Notes: a model not told the origin generated them from the letters alone. Shown: positions 33,172 through 42,074, counted from the stretch's first letter. The stretch: DNA of 64,000 nucleotides from XYD12-FULL-36-8 sp964613805 (GCA_964613805.1 CAZTJF010000022.1:1-64000); one strand, 5' to 3'. Made by a program: numbers and translations.

Positions 33172-34620
33172 CTATTGTCTTAAAAGCGCGACGTTTTCGA
33201 TGTGATAAGTATGCGGAAACATATCTACCGGTTTGATCCTTACTAGTTTATATCCAGCTTCAATTATTAACTTAATATCTCTCACTTGTGTAGTGGGATT
33301 ACAGCTTACATAAATAATTTTTTGCGGTGAAAGCTTAATCACATCATTCACAGTATTTCCGTGCATCCCAGCACGAGGCGGATCAATTAAAATAACATCG
33401 GGATTTGGAATTTTATTTTTTTCAACAATCGGAAGAAATGATTTGTAAAGATCTGCAGTAAAGAACTGAACATTAAAAACATTATTCAAACCAATGTTTA
33501 CTCTCGCATCGTCAATCGCCGATTCAACCGATTCAAAACCAATTACCTTTTTGGCTTTTTCAGAAATATAGATCGCTATTGTTCCAGCGCCGGAATAAAG
33601 ATCATAGATAATTTCATCTCCGGTAAGTTCAGCAAAATCCAATGCTGTTTGATAAAGTTTTTCAGCTTGCAGAGTATTAGTCTGAAAAAAGGAATTTGCA
33701 CCGATTCTGAATCTGCATTTACCGATCTCATCAAAAATAAATCCGCTTCCATGAATTACCTTTTCATAATCACCAACAGCTATTGCAGCTTTTTTCTTGC
33801 TGATGTTGTTTATGATTGTTGTCACTTGAGGAACTTCATCCAAAAGAGCATAACAGTAATTTCGCATCAATTCATCATCATCTTTGGAAGTTACAAGATT
33901 AACCATAATATCACTTGCCTTTTCTGATTGCCTAATTACAAGATTTCTTAAATATCCTGTGTGAGTTTTAGTTGAATAGATTGAGGTGTTTCTATCTTTA
34001 AAAAATTTTTTAGTAAAATTCACAATGCGATTACTTATTTTGGACTGGAGGAAGCATTCATCAACATCCAGCACCTTATCATAGATTCTGGGAATATGAA
34101 GCCCCAACGCAAAAGCTTTATCAATCTTTTCAACATTAAGTTCTGACTTGGTGAGCCATCTTCTATCTCCAAAAGAAAATTCCATTTTATTGCGGTAATA
34201 AAAAATATTTTCGGAAGGAATGATTGCTTCAACTTCAAACTCAGAAAAACCGCCAAGCTTTTGAAAAATTTCCACCACTTGCTGCTGCTTGTATTTGGTT
34301 TGTGATTCATATTTCAAATCCTGTTGCTTGCATCCGCCGCACACGCTAAAAAATCTACACTTTGCGTCTGTTCGTTCTTGTGAGGGTGAAATGATTTCAG
34401 TAACAATTGCTTCAGCGTATGAGTTTTTTATTTTTAAGAGACGAGCTTTTACAGTATCACCCGGATATGAACCATTAACAAACACAACATAGTTCTTTTC
34501 ATTCGGTTCATCAGACTTCAAGCCAAGACATTCAGATTTTGATACTTTAGCAATACCTTTTCCCTCAAAAGCATATTTCTCTATTTGAAGTTCAACTATA
34601 TCATTTTTTTTGATTTGCAT
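33172..34620 (-). CDS. rlmD: 23S rRNA (uracil-C5)-methyltransferase, RlmD/RumA type
   Basis: A 482-residue SAM-dependent RNA methyltransferase. An N-terminal TRAM domain (about 1-65, IVELQIEKYAFEGKGIAKVS), a 4Fe-4S cluster motif in CRFFSVCGGCKQQDLKYE (from about residue 87), and the SAM domain with DLYSGAGTIAIYISEKAKKV, ADLYKSF, VILIDPPRAGMHG and the catalytic Cys in IIYVSCNPTTQVRD (about 440) are present. It forms m5U in 23S rRNA; which U is methylated is inferred from family only. The stop lies inside a degenerate repeat shared with 2411-2452. A family A palindrome pair is immediately upstream. Confidence 0.9.
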   Translation of the reverse strand: MQIKKNDIVELQIEKYAFEGKGIAKVSKSECLGLKSDEPNEKNYVVFVNGSYPGDTVKARLLKIKNSYAEAIVTEIISPSQERTDAKCRFFSVCGGCKQQDLKYESQTKYKQQQVVEIFQKLGGFSEFEVEAIIPSENIFYYRNKMEFSFGDRRWLTKSELNVEKIDKAFALGLHIPRIYDKVLDVDECFLQSKISNRIVNFTKKFFKDRNTSIYSTKTHTGYLRNLVIRQSEKASDIMVNLVTSKDDDELMRNYCYALLDEVPQVTTIINNISKKKAAIAVGDYEKVIHGSGFIFDEIGKCRFRIGANSFFQTNTLQAEKLYQTALDFAELTGDEIIYDLYSGAGTIAIYISEKAKKVIGFESVESAIDDARVNIGLNNVFNVQFFTADLYKSFLPIVEKNKIPNPDVILIDPPRAGMHGNTVNDVIKLSPQKIIYVSCNPTTQVRDIKLIIEAGYKLVRIKPVDMFPHTYHIENVALLRQ

Positions 34621-34631
34621 TTTTTCTCACT

Positions 34632-34699
34632 TGTCACACTGAGCCCGTCGAAGTGTGTCGATTCGTTTACCGCCAGTCTTCGACAAACTCAGACTGACA
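34632..34699. repeat. Palindromic repeat pair, family A copy 4
   Basis: Palindromes at 34632-34659 (TGTCACACTGAGCCCGTCGA core) and 34671-34699 (CGCCAGTCTTCGACAAACTC core), filling the gap between the methyltransferase stop at 34706 and the rlmD start at 34620. Same order as copy 3. Confidence 0.8.
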
Positions 34700-34705
34700 A
34701 AATTC

Positions 34706-35416
34706 TTAAAGCTTTTTTAAAATGAGCATTTTATAACCAATATACTTATCCGCACCAAGCTTTAAGTAAGCATTGGATTCATGGCTTATCTTGTTTAGTA
34801 ATTTTTTGTAATAACTTTTTTCCCTATCTGTCAGCTTTTCAATGCTCATTTCTAAAGCTGATGATGCAGTTTCATAAAAACTTTTTAATGATGAAGACAT
34901 ATCTTGTTCGAGGATAACTGAAAAATTTCTTTCAGTATAATAAGTTGAGCACGAATCGTTTGATAAAGGAACAATTTCCGACGATTCAAAAATATCTTTA
35001 ATAAAAACAGGATAATCTTTTTTTAAGCAAGTTATTTCTCCTACACAAAGAACACCATCGGCTTTTAGAATTCCTTTTATCTCTTTGATGATTTTGTTTC
35101 TGTTAAAAGATGCGATAGACCCTTGTGCATAAACAAGATCAAATTCGTTATCACTGAAATCTGTTTTATCATATTCCATCATCTCAAGAACTATTACACT
35201 TTCCTTACTTAGATTTAATCGTGAGTTCATCAGAGATTCAAAATCATTCACAATCATTTTCACGGAGGCGGCACCAGAATCAATCATTTTCTCAGCGATT
35301 TTTTCACTTCCAGCTCCAATGACTAAGACTCTCTTATCGGAAATATTGTATTTACCTTTTAGAAGTCTAAACTGTTTAAATCCGCCAGGGAGGAATATGT
35401 TTTGGTTTTCCTGCAT
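34706..35416 (-). CDS. Class I SAM-dependent methyltransferase, substrate unknown
   Basis: A 236-residue protein with a SAM-binding core: KRVLVIGAGSEKIAEKMIDS (motif I, about 28-47), VKMIVNDFE, YDKTDFSDNEFDLVYAQGSI (motif post-I and IV) and IIKEIKGILKADGVLCVGEI. The C-terminal third (SSALEMSIEKLTDREKSYYK) is helical and may bind the substrate. It resembles small-molecule methyltransferases of the Methyltransf_11/25 type. It is upstream of rlmD on the same strand and separated only by palindromes, so they may share a message. Confidence 0.75.
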   Translation of the reverse strand: MQENQNIFLPGGFKQFRLLKGKYNISDKRVLVIGAGSEKIAEKMIDSGAASVKMIVNDFESLMNSRLNLSKESVIVLEMMEYDKTDFSDNEFDLVYAQGSIASFNRNKIIKEIKGILKADGVLCVGEITCLKKDYPVFIKDIFESSEIVPLSNDSCSTYYTERNFSVILEQDMSSSLKSFYETASSALEMSIEKLTDREKSYYKKLLNKISHESNAYLKLGADKYIGYKMLILKKL

Positions 35417-35531
35417 TTATGCTTCAAATTTTGTGAGCAAAGTTAACGATTATTTTACAATCGTACTTTGCCTTTCGGTCTTTCAAGCAGTATTTTTGAA
35501 CCAGTAATTTTTAGATGACTACGGAGTATTC

Positions 35532-37559
35532 ATGCTGAACAACATAAAAAAGTGTTCTCTTCTTTGTATCTTCATTTCTTTATTAGCTTATCCTCAAATC
35601 AAGAGAGCAATTACCATTGATGATCTTTGGGCAATGAAGCGGATAGGAACTTACGATGTTTCTCCCGATGGAAAAACAATAGCTTTTACGCTAACAAGTT
35701 ACTCTTTCGAAGCAAACAAGGGCAATACCGATATCTATTTAATTGATGCTAATGAAAATAATATCAGATCACTCAAAAACTCAGATAAGAATGAAAGCGA
35801 ACCGAAGTTTTCACCTGATGGGAAATCCATTGCATTTACGCGCGGTGGACAAATTTGGCAATGTAATCTTGACGGCTCAAATGAAAAACAATTAACAAAC
35901 ATTTACTCCGAAGTATCTGGTTTCGAATGGTCGCCTGATGGAAAAAAAATATTATTCATATCATCTGTTTACCCCGAATGTAAAACTCAAGAATGTAACG
36001 AACAGAAAGATAAAGCCAAAGCAGAAAGTAAGGTGAAAGCAGAAATTTTCACCGAACTTATGTACCGTCATTGGAATAATTGGCGCGGGCATAAACGCAG
36101 TCACTTGTTTATTATCGATGTTGCAACTGGTGAGTTTGTTGATGTGACTGAAGGAAATAAAGAAGATGTCCCTCCGCTCGCACTTGGTTCATCGAATGAT
36201 TACAACTTCTCTCCCGATGGAAATGAAATTGCTTACTCACTTAATCCGGAATTCTCAAAAGCTACAAGCACAAATATTGAGATTTATCTTTTCAGTCTAA
36301 ATTCGCCTTCAACACCCAAACTTATTTCAACAAGCACAGGAGTTGATTGTCAGCCGGTCTATTCTCCCAATGGTGAATGGATTGCATGGACATCAATGAA
36401 ACGTGCAGGATTTGAAGCTGATGAAAAGGATTTGATTCTGTTTAATCGCAAAACAGGTGAATCAAAAAATATAACCGAAGATTTTGATAAATCGGTTGAA
36501 GAAGTTATTTGGACACCTGATTCTAAAACAATTTATTTCACAGCCGGTAACCAAATTTACAATTCAATTTATAAGCTTGATACAAAATCAAGTAAAGCAG
36601 AATTATTCCATAAAGAAAATTATAACACAAACATTCAGCTTTCTAAAGATGGGAAAACGCTATCCTTCCTAAAGCAAAGATCTGATTTGCCCGCAGAAAT
36701 ATTTTCGCAAAGCACCGATGGTAAAAACACTTTGAAGAGAATTACTTTTACGAATGAAGATATTCTTTCACAGCTTGAAATGAATTCTGTTGAAACTTTC
36801 TGGTGTGAAGGTGCAAATGGTGATGAAGTGCAATCAATTATAGTCAAGCCGCCATTCTTTGATCCAAATAAAAAATATCCGCTAATATTTTTAATTCACG
36901 GCGGACCCCAAGGTGCATGGGAAGATAACTTTCACTACAGATGGAATCTTCAAGTTTTTGCCGGAGGAGGATATGTTGTTGTCGCTCCTAATCCACGCGG
37001 TTCAACCGGATATGGGCAAAAGTTCAGTGATGAAATTAGAAATGACTGGGGCGGTAAAGTTTATACCGATTTGATGAACACTTACGATTATTCAATTAAG
37101 AATTTTTCTTTTATTGATTCTAAAAACACTTTTGCTGCAGGAGCTTCTTATGGCGGATATATGATTAATTGGATTGAAGGTCACACAGATCGATTTAATG
37201 CTTTGTTCTGCCACAATGGTTCATTCAATCTTGAAAGCAAGTGGGGAACAACAGAGGAACTGTGGTTTCCAGAATGGGAATTCGGCGGAACACCTTGGGA
37301 AAATCGAGAAGCTTATGAAAAGTGGTCACCTCATCGTTATATTCAAAATGCAAAAACTCCTATGCTTATTGTTCACGGCGCATTTGATTTTCGTTTGTCT
37401 GAAGAACAGGCGTTTCAGCTATTTACTTCGCTGCAGCGGCTTGGTGTAAAAAGTAAATTCTTATATTTTCCCGATGAAACTCATTGGGTTATGAAACCGC
37501 AAAATGCAAAGTTATGGTGGAGCACAGTTTTTGATTGGTTTAGTGAAAATAAAAAATAG
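35532..37559 (+). CDS. Prolyl oligopeptidase family (S9) serine peptidase
   Basis: A 675-residue exported peptidase. The N-terminus (MLNNIKKCSLLCIFISLLAY) is a signal peptide. Residues about 30-400 are a propeller of TolB/DPP-type repeats with SPDGK motifs (YDVSPDGKTIAFTL, FSPDGKSIAFTR, WSPDGKKILF). The C-terminal alpha/beta-hydrolase domain has the oxyanion segment LIFLIHGGPQGAWEDNF, nucleophile Ser 539 in GASYGGYM, Asp 619 in HGAFDFRLS and His 651 in DETHWVM. It should cleave short peptides, acylaminoacyl- or dipeptidyl-type, in the periplasm. The DUF1232 gene follows after 8 bases and is probably in the same operon. Confidence 0.92.
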   Translation: MLNNIKKCSLLCIFISLLAYPQIKRAITIDDLWAMKRIGTYDVSPDGKTIAFTLTSYSFEANKGNTDIYLIDANENNIRSLKNSDKNESEPKFSPDGKSIAFTRGGQIWQCNLDGSNEKQLTNIYSEVSGFEWSPDGKKILFISSVYPECKTQECNEQKDKAKAESKVKAEIFTELMYRHWNNWRGHKRSHLFIIDVATGEFVDVTEGNKEDVPPLALGSSNDYNFSPDGNEIAYSLNPEFSKATSTNIEIYLFSLNSPSTPKLISTSTGVDCQPVYSPNGEWIAWTSMKRAGFEADEKDLILFNRKTGESKNITEDFDKSVEEVIWTPDSKTIYFTAGNQIYNSIYKLDTKSSKAELFHKENYNTNIQLSKDGKTLSFLKQRSDLPAEIFSQSTDGKNTLKRITFTNEDILSQLEMNSVETFWCEGANGDEVQSIIVKPPFFDPNKKYPLIFLIHGGPQGAWEDNFHYRWNLQVFAGGGYVVVAPNPRGSTGYGQKFSDEIRNDWGGKVYTDLMNTYDYSIKNFSFIDSKNTFAAGASYGGYMINWIEGHTDRFNALFCHNGSFNLESKWGTTEELWFPEWEFGGTPWENREAYEKWSPHRYIQNAKTPMLIVHGAFDFRLSEEQAFQLFTSLQRLGVKSKFLYFPDETHWVMKPQNAKLWWSTVFDWFSENKK

Positions 37560-37567
37560 GATTATCC

Positions 37568-37930
37568 ATGGAAAATTATGATTTTGAAAATGATTACAGC
37601 ATTGATGAGTTAGATTTCGGCGGTGAAACTGAAGATCAAGCATCACACAAAGTAAAATTTGTTGAGGATAATCTTTGGGCTAAGCTGCAAAGAGCCGGAA
37701 AAAAAATCACATTTGCTAAAGACATTAAAGCATTATACCACTACATGAAGGATCCATTAGTTGGCTGGCATCGTAAAGCAATTGTTGTTGCTGGATTAGT
37801 TTACTTCATAGTTCCACTTGATGCAATTCCCGATTTTACTCCGTTTATCGGATTTCTTGACGACCTTGGAGTAATTACGTCGCTTCTAAAATATCTTGGA
37901 AAGGAACTTGTTCCCTACTACCAATACTAA
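37568..37930 (+). CDS. DUF1232 (YkvA-like) membrane protein
   Basis: A 120-residue protein: an acidic N-terminus of about 25 residues, a helical segment, then the DUF1232 core YHYMKDPLVGWHRKAIVVAG followed by LVYFIVPLDAIPDFTPFIGF and LDDLGVITSLLKYL. The motif D-x-I-P-D followed by G-F-L-D-D is diagnostic. It is a small membrane-associated protein of unknown function. It starts 8 bases after the S9 peptidase stop. Confidence 0.85.
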   Translation: MENYDFENDYSIDELDFGGETEDQASHKVKFVEDNLWAKLQRAGKKITFAKDIKALYHYMKDPLVGWHRKAIVVAGLVYFIVPLDAIPDFTPFIGFLDDLGVITSLLKYLGKELVPYYQY

Positions 37931-38010
37931 TACAAACCATTGTGGAACAGACAATCTTATTTGTTCACGATTGTCCAACACTTAGCAGAGCTTGACTAAC
38001 GATAACGCCG

Positions 38011-38553
38011 ATGATAAACTACAAAGTAAAGAAAAGTGAAATTCTATTTTGGGGAAAAGTATTCGATCTTCAAGTTGATGAGATTGAATACGACAGCGGC
38101 AACAAAGGAATAAGAGAGGTTGCAGTGCATCCCGGCGGGGCTGTGGTTGTTCCTGTGAAAGATGATGGCAAAATTATAATGGTTAATCAGTTCAGATATC
38201 CGTTCCAAAAATTCCTTCTAGAAATGCCCGCAGGTAAACTTGATAAGAATGAAGATCCGCTGGTTTGTGCTATAAGAGAGTTAGAAGAAGAAACTGGTTA
38301 TAAAACTAAAAACATTATCAAGCTCGGATCAATCTGCACAACACCGGGCTTCTGCACGGAAGTTTTACACATTTATCTCGCAAAAGATTTAACTCCTGGG
38401 AATCATAACCGAGAAGAGGGTGAACATGGAATGGAAGTTCACGAATTTACTTTAGAGGAAGTAGAACAAAAAATTCTTCAGGGAGAGATTGTAGATTCAA
38501 AGTCGATTTGCGGAATTCAGTTGTTTAAACTTCATCAAAAATCATTATATTAG
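38011..38553 (+). CDS. Nudix hydrolase, ADP-ribose pyrophosphatase-like
   Basis: A 180-residue cytoplasmic hydrolase. The Nudix box is visible as GKLDKNEDPLVCAIRELEEE followed by TGY, matching G-x5-E-x7-R-E-x2-E-E-x-G. The preceding strands (VVVPVKDDGKIIMVNQFRYP and LEMPAGK) and the following ICTTPGFCTEVLHIYLAKDL are typical of ADP-ribose pyrophosphatases that convert ADP-ribose into AMP and ribose 5-phosphate. Substrate is inferred. The gene is followed by the candidate regulatory region of the HipBST-like operon. Confidence 0.88.
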   Translation: MINYKVKKSEILFWGKVFDLQVDEIEYDSGNKGIREVAVHPGGAVVVPVKDDGKIIMVNQFRYPFQKFLLEMPAGKLDKNEDPLVCAIRELEEETGYKTKNIIKLGSICTTPGFCTEVLHIYLAKDLTPGNHNREEGEHGMEVHEFTLEEVEQKILQGEIVDSKSICGIQLFKLHQKSLY

Positions 38554-38602
38554 CCTGTCTATTCAAGCTTTAATACTTTTCTCGAATTCAAATCACTAAT
38601 AT

Positions 38603-38760
38603 TTTACTGCCGAGGCGGCAAATATTGATTTATTATTTCATAATCAAGATATTTTTACGTATTTGAACAATTCTTTACTGCTATAGCAAGAATTTTCTTG
38701 ACTTTAGGAGTTTATAGGATTAATTTACAACTAAAACCAAATAATTTACTGTTACAGCAG
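38603..38760 (+). promoter_or_regulatory. Three evenly spaced TTTACTG operator-like sites before hipB
   Basis: Sites begin at 38603 (TTTACTGCCGAGGCGGCA), 38674 (TTTACTGCTATAGCAAG) and 38745 (TTTACTGTTACAGCAG). All share TTTACTG followed by a short inverted repeat: TGCCG-agg-CGGCA, TGCTATAGCA and CTGT-t-ACAG. The starts are exactly 71 bases apart. The sequence between sites is not repeated, so this is not a tandem duplication. They are good candidates for binding sites of the HipB-like protein encoded 7 bases downstream of the last site. Confidence 0.55.
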
Positions 38761-38766
38761 CATACA

Positions 38767-39003
38767 ATGACAACTAAACAAATTGGTAAAACAATAACGT
38801 TTCTGAGAAAGCAATCCGGGCTTACGCAAAATAAACTGGCTGATTTGGCTGGAGTCGGAAAAACTGTAGTCTTTGATATAGAGAAAGGAAAGGAAACTGT
38901 TCAATTAAATTCAGTACTAAAAATATTTTCAGTTTTAAATATTAAGATGGAATTATCTAATCCCATCATTCATTTAATGGAGAATCCAGATGAGGAAAGC
39001 TAA
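38767..39003 (+). CDS. hipB: HipB-like XRE-family antitoxin/repressor
   Basis: A 78-residue helix-turn-helix protein. I chose the ATG at 38767 (MTTKQIGKTITFLRKQSGLT); an upstream TTG frame runs through the operator-like sites and is rejected. The helix-turn-helix is GLTQNKLADLAGVGKTVVFD, followed by IEKGKETVQLNSVLKIFSVL as in HipB. It should repress its own operon. The gene overlaps the next by 14 bases (38990-39003) and is first of three, hipB-hipS-hipT, in a tripartite arrangement. Symbol by similarity and context. Confidence 0.82.
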   Translation: MTTKQIGKTITFLRKQSGLTQNKLADLAGVGKTVVFDIEKGKETVQLNSVLKIFSVLNIKMELSNPIIHLMENPDEES

Positions 39004-39301
39004 AGTTTATAACTTTGGGTTATATGCCGGCGAACTGAGTGAACTTGAAATAAGGAAAAAGTATCAGTTCAAATATTCTGATGATTACAATGGTTCTCCG
39101 ATATCATTAACACTTCCTACAAAGCAAAGAGATTATCTGTTTGATGAATTTCCGCCTTTCTTTGAAGGATTATTACCCGAAGGAATTCAACTTGATGCTT
39201 TGCTTAGACAAACCAAGATAGACCGCAATGACTTTTTTTCTATACTGATTATAACGGGAAAAGATCTAGTCGGCTCAGTAACTGTTGAGGAAACTGAATG
39301 A
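38990..39301 (+). CDS. hipS: HipS-like protein (separate HipA N-terminal domain)
   Basis: A 103-residue protein equal to the N-terminal subdomain of HipA kinases: KAKVYNFGLYAGELSELEIR, then PISLTLPTKQRDYLFDEFPP, FFEGLLPEGIQLDALLRQTK and DRNDFFSILIITGKDLVGSV. In one-piece HipA this is fused to the kinase. Here it ends at a stop that overlaps the next start (ATGA at 39298-39301). In the described HipBST systems this small protein is the antitoxin that blocks the kinase. That role is inferred by analogy. Confidence 0.82.
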   Translation: MRKAKVYNFGLYAGELSELEIRKKYQFKYSDDYNGSPISLTLPTKQRDYLFDEFPPFFEGLLPEGIQLDALLRQTKIDRNDFFSILIITGKDLVGSVTVEETE

Positions 39302-40227
39302 ATATTTGTCCAATAACATATCAACCTTGTGGTGATGCAAGATATTCTAACAAAGGATTAAAACTACTCTCAAGAAATTTAGTTCATTTAAATGATTTGG
39401 CTTTAACTCAGGAAGAACAGTTAAGAGAAGCCGCAGTTAGAGCAGCTAAGATGTCTATACAAGGTGTTCAACCAAAGCTTAGCGCAAAATTAAATGTTAA
39501 GGATGGAATTTTTGATATCGTGGATCGGGGCGGAGAATACATTCTTAAACCACAAAATAATTTTTATCCCGAGCTGCCTGAGAATGAATCCCTAACAATG
39601 AAATTAGCTGAAATGATCGATATTGAAGTGCCATTAAACGGAATGATTTATTCTTCCGATAGGAAACTCACATATTTTATAAAAAGATTTGACAGATACG
39701 GCAAAAGTAAAAAATTATCTGTCGAGGATTTTGCACAGCTTGCAGGAAAAAGCAGAGAAACAAAGTATGATTACAGTATGGAAAAGGTTATAAATATTAT
39801 TGATACTTTCTCCACTTTCCCAGCAATAGAAAAAGTTAAGCTGTTTAGATTAACTATTTTTAATTTTCTAATCGGCAACGAGGACATGCATTTAAAGAAT
39901 TTTTCAATCATTACAAGAGATAACAAAATTGAACTGTCGCCAGCTTATGATTTATTAAATACAACGATTGTGTTACCAAATGAACCAGAGGAAATTGCAC
40001 TTCCATTAGCAGGAAAGAAACGAAATCTTAATTCAAAAAGCTTGATTGACTACTTTGGGAAAGAGAGATTAAATCTGAATGATAGGATAATTTCGCAAGT
40101 TCTAGATAAAATTAAGTCTGTATTTGGTAATTGGGAAGAGTTGATCAAAATCAGTTTTCTCACCCCGCCTATGAAAGAAAAGTATTTCGATTTGTTGAAA
40201 ACTAGAAAGGAAAGAATTGGATTATGA
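39298..40227 (+). CDS. hipT: HipT-like serine/threonine kinase toxin
   Basis: A 309-residue kinase corresponding to the C-terminal domain of HipA. The Gly-rich loop with the expected autophosphorylation serine is KMSIQGVQPKLSAKL (Ser 53). GGEYILKPQ gives the ATP-binding lysine. The catalytic loop is IGNEDMHLKNFSI with Asp 196 and Asn 201, and the metal-binding Asp 218 lies in PAYDLLNTT. All key residues are present, so the toxin should be active. Family members phosphorylate aminoacyl-tRNA synthetases (GltX for HipA, TrpS for E. coli HipT). The target here is unknown. The convergent proS gene starts 1 base past the stop codon end. Confidence 0.85.
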   Translation: MNICPITYQPCGDARYSNKGLKLLSRNLVHLNDLALTQEEQLREAAVRAAKMSIQGVQPKLSAKLNVKDGIFDIVDRGGEYILKPQNNFYPELPENESLTMKLAEMIDIEVPLNGMIYSSDRKLTYFIKRFDRYGKSKKLSVEDFAQLAGKSRETKYDYSMEKVINIIDTFSTFPAIEKVKLFRLTIFNFLIGNEDMHLKNFSIITRDNKIELSPAYDLLNTTIVLPNEPEEIALPLAGKKRNLNSKSLIDYFGKERLNLNDRIISQVLDKIKSVFGNWEELIKISFLTPPMKEKYFDLLKTRKERIGL

Positions 40228-40228
40228 A

Positions 40229-41917
40229 TTAAATCTCAACTAAATCTTTCACTTTGTTAATTAAATCGTTTAACTCAACATCCATCCTCTCCCCTATCTT
40301 CCTAATCTTCACTTCGCATTTATTTTCTTTTAATTTTTTCTCACCAACGACGATTTGAATTGGCATACCGAGTAAATCAGCGTCATTAAATTTAAAACCT
40401 GCAGCAGCATCTCTGTCATCAAATAAAATTTTTATTTCGTTCTGTTGAAGTTCTTTATAAATATTTTCTGATGTCTTTGCAACCAATTCGTTTTTCAAAT
40501 TGAGTGCTATCAAATGAACGTCGAATGGCGCAAGCGGATTTTGCCAGACAATTCCTTTGTCATCATGATGTTGTTCAATAAAACAAGCCATGATACGCTC
40601 AACACCAATTCCATAGCTTCCCATGATAATTGGATGCTCTTCACCTTTTTCATCAATAAATTTTGCTCCCATCGCTTCAGAGTATTTTGTGCCAAGTTTA
40701 AAAATATGACCAAGCTCAATCGCGCTGAACACATCAAGTTTTTTATCGCAGTTTGGACAGCCCTCACCAGATTTTACAATTCTCAAATCTGCATATTCAA
40801 CATTTTCTACATCACGCTGAAAGTCAATTCCTCCAATGTGATAATCATTTTTGTTAGCACCGCTAAACATATTGTTCGCATTTTTCAGGCGATGGTCAAC
40901 AATAATTTTACCGTTGAATCCCACAGGACCAATTGAACCAGCATCCGCTCCGGTAATTTCTTTCAACTCATCTGGATGTCCTGGGCGAACTGTTCCACCT
41001 AACACTTTCTCAAGTTTTGTTTCATTCACTTCATCATTACCGAGCATTAAAATTAGTACTGCTTCACCATTGTGAATATACACTCGGGATTTTGCGCATT
41101 GAGTTTCATCAATTCTAAGAAATTCACACAGCTCATCAATTGATTTAACATTTGGTGTACTTATCTCATATAAATTTTTGCTCTCTCTTTCTCTTTCTCT
41201 TACTCTTACTCTTGAGGCAGCCACTTCTACGTTTACCGCATAACCGCACGACTCACAATAAGCTACCGTATCTTCACCAGCTTCGGATTTCACCATAAAT
41301 TCTTCCGACCCAGTGCCACCCATTGCACCGCTTGAGGCACCTACCACAAAGTATTTTAATCCGCATCGGTCAAATATTTTTCTATACGCCTGATCATGAA
41401 GTTCATAAGATTTATCCAAAGCTTCCCAAGAATTATCAAACGAGTAAGAATCTTTCATTAAAAATTGTCTGCCGCGTATAACACCGCTTCTTGGTCTTGG
41501 CTCGTTTCTGAATTTAGTTTGAATCTGATACCAAATTTGCGGCATGTCTTTATATGACTTTACAACATTGCGGGAATGATATGTCATTATCTCTTCATGT
41601 GTTGGCGCAAGTACGTAATCTCTATTTTTGATATGAAAAAGTATATCACCGAAAGCTTCAACTCGTCCTGTTTCTTCCCAAATTTCTTTAGGATTTAATG
41701 CAGGGAGATGAAATTCCTGTCCTCCGATTGCATCCATTTCTTCGCGAATAATTTCTGATATCTTTTTTATTACGATATAACCCAAAGGAAGGAAGGAATA
41801 AATACCTGCTGACACCATTCTAACCATTCCTGAACGAAGCATCAAAATATGACTGGTAACAACAGCATCATTCGGAACTTCCTTTAATGTTGGAACAAAA
41901 TATTTGCTTAATCTCAT
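40229..41917 (-). CDS. proS: Prolyl-tRNA synthetase with a repeat-encoded insertion
   Basis: A 562-residue class II synthetase of bacterial type. Motif 1/2 regions: GIYSFLPLGYIVIKKISEII, FRNEPRPRSGVIRGRQFLMK, and motif 3 GSYGIGVERIMACFIEQHHD. The editing insertion lies about residues 240-390 (ADAGSIGPVGF is its hallmark), and it appears shorter than in E. coli. The anticodon-binding domain is C-terminal (DVHLIALNLKNE, ILFDDRDAAAGFKFNDADL). Near residues 235-246 the sequence SRVRVRERERESKN is encoded by a GAGTAA-type simple repeat at 41181-41213, the same sequence as the arms of the element at 24035-24497. It retains frame and lies at the editing-domain boundary. Confidence 0.95.
   Translation of the reverse strand: MRLSKYFVPTLKEVPNDAVVTSHILMLRSGMVRMVSAGIYSFLPLGYIVIKKISEIIREEMDAIGGQEFHLPALNPKEIWEETGRVEAFGDILFHIKNRDYVLAPTHEEIMTYHSRNVVKSYKDMPQIWYQIQTKFRNEPRPRSGVIRGRQFLMKDSYSFDNSWEALDKSYELHDQAYRKIFDRCGLKYFVVGASSGAMGGTGSEEFMVKSEAGEDTVAYCESCGYAVNVEVAASRVRVRERERESKNLYEISTPNVKSIDELCEFLRIDETQCAKSRVYIHNGEAVLILMLGNDEVNETKLEKVLGGTVRPGHPDELKEITGADAGSIGPVGFNGKIIVDHRLKNANNMFSGANKNDYHIGGIDFQRDVENVEYADLRIVKSGEGCPNCDKKLDVFSAIELGHIFKLGTKYSEAMGAKFIDEKGEEHPIIMGSYGIGVERIMACFIEQHHDDKGIVWQNPLAPFDVHLIALNLKNELVAKTSENIYKELQQNEIKILFDDRDAAAGFKFNDADLLGMPIQIVVGEKKLKENKCEVKIRKIGERMDVELNDLINKVKDLVEI
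41181..41213. repeat. Lone GAGTAAGAG-type arm inside proS
   Basis: On the minus strand the segment reads AAGAGTAAGAGTAAGAGAAA and continues with GAGAAAGAG-type units. It matches the arms at 24035-24061 and 24471-24497 and is translated as RVRVRERERE. It may be a scar left by an element like that at 24035-24497 or an insertion of the arm alone. Confidence 0.7.
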
Positions 41918-42074
41918 TGTAATTCTTCTGATTAATTTGGTTTGAGTATTGCTAAACGAGGTGCTAAAATAAAGATTTGGGGATGGTTATCAAAATAAAT
42001 GAACGGTTATTATCTTAAACTTTTTGCTTTATTATTTTTTAGGAATTAATTGTGCTTCTTTAATTGAACTAATG

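Noticed and set aside
38698..38766. TTG start giving a 23-residue longer HipB
   Set aside because: The extension covers the third operator-like site and the helix-turn-helix protein starts normally at 38767.
38990..40227. hipS and hipT as one hipA gene broken by a frameshift
   Set aside because: The split falls exactly at the domain boundary with an ATGA overlap, and both parts are intact, as in HipBST systems. A sequencing error remains possible but unlikely.
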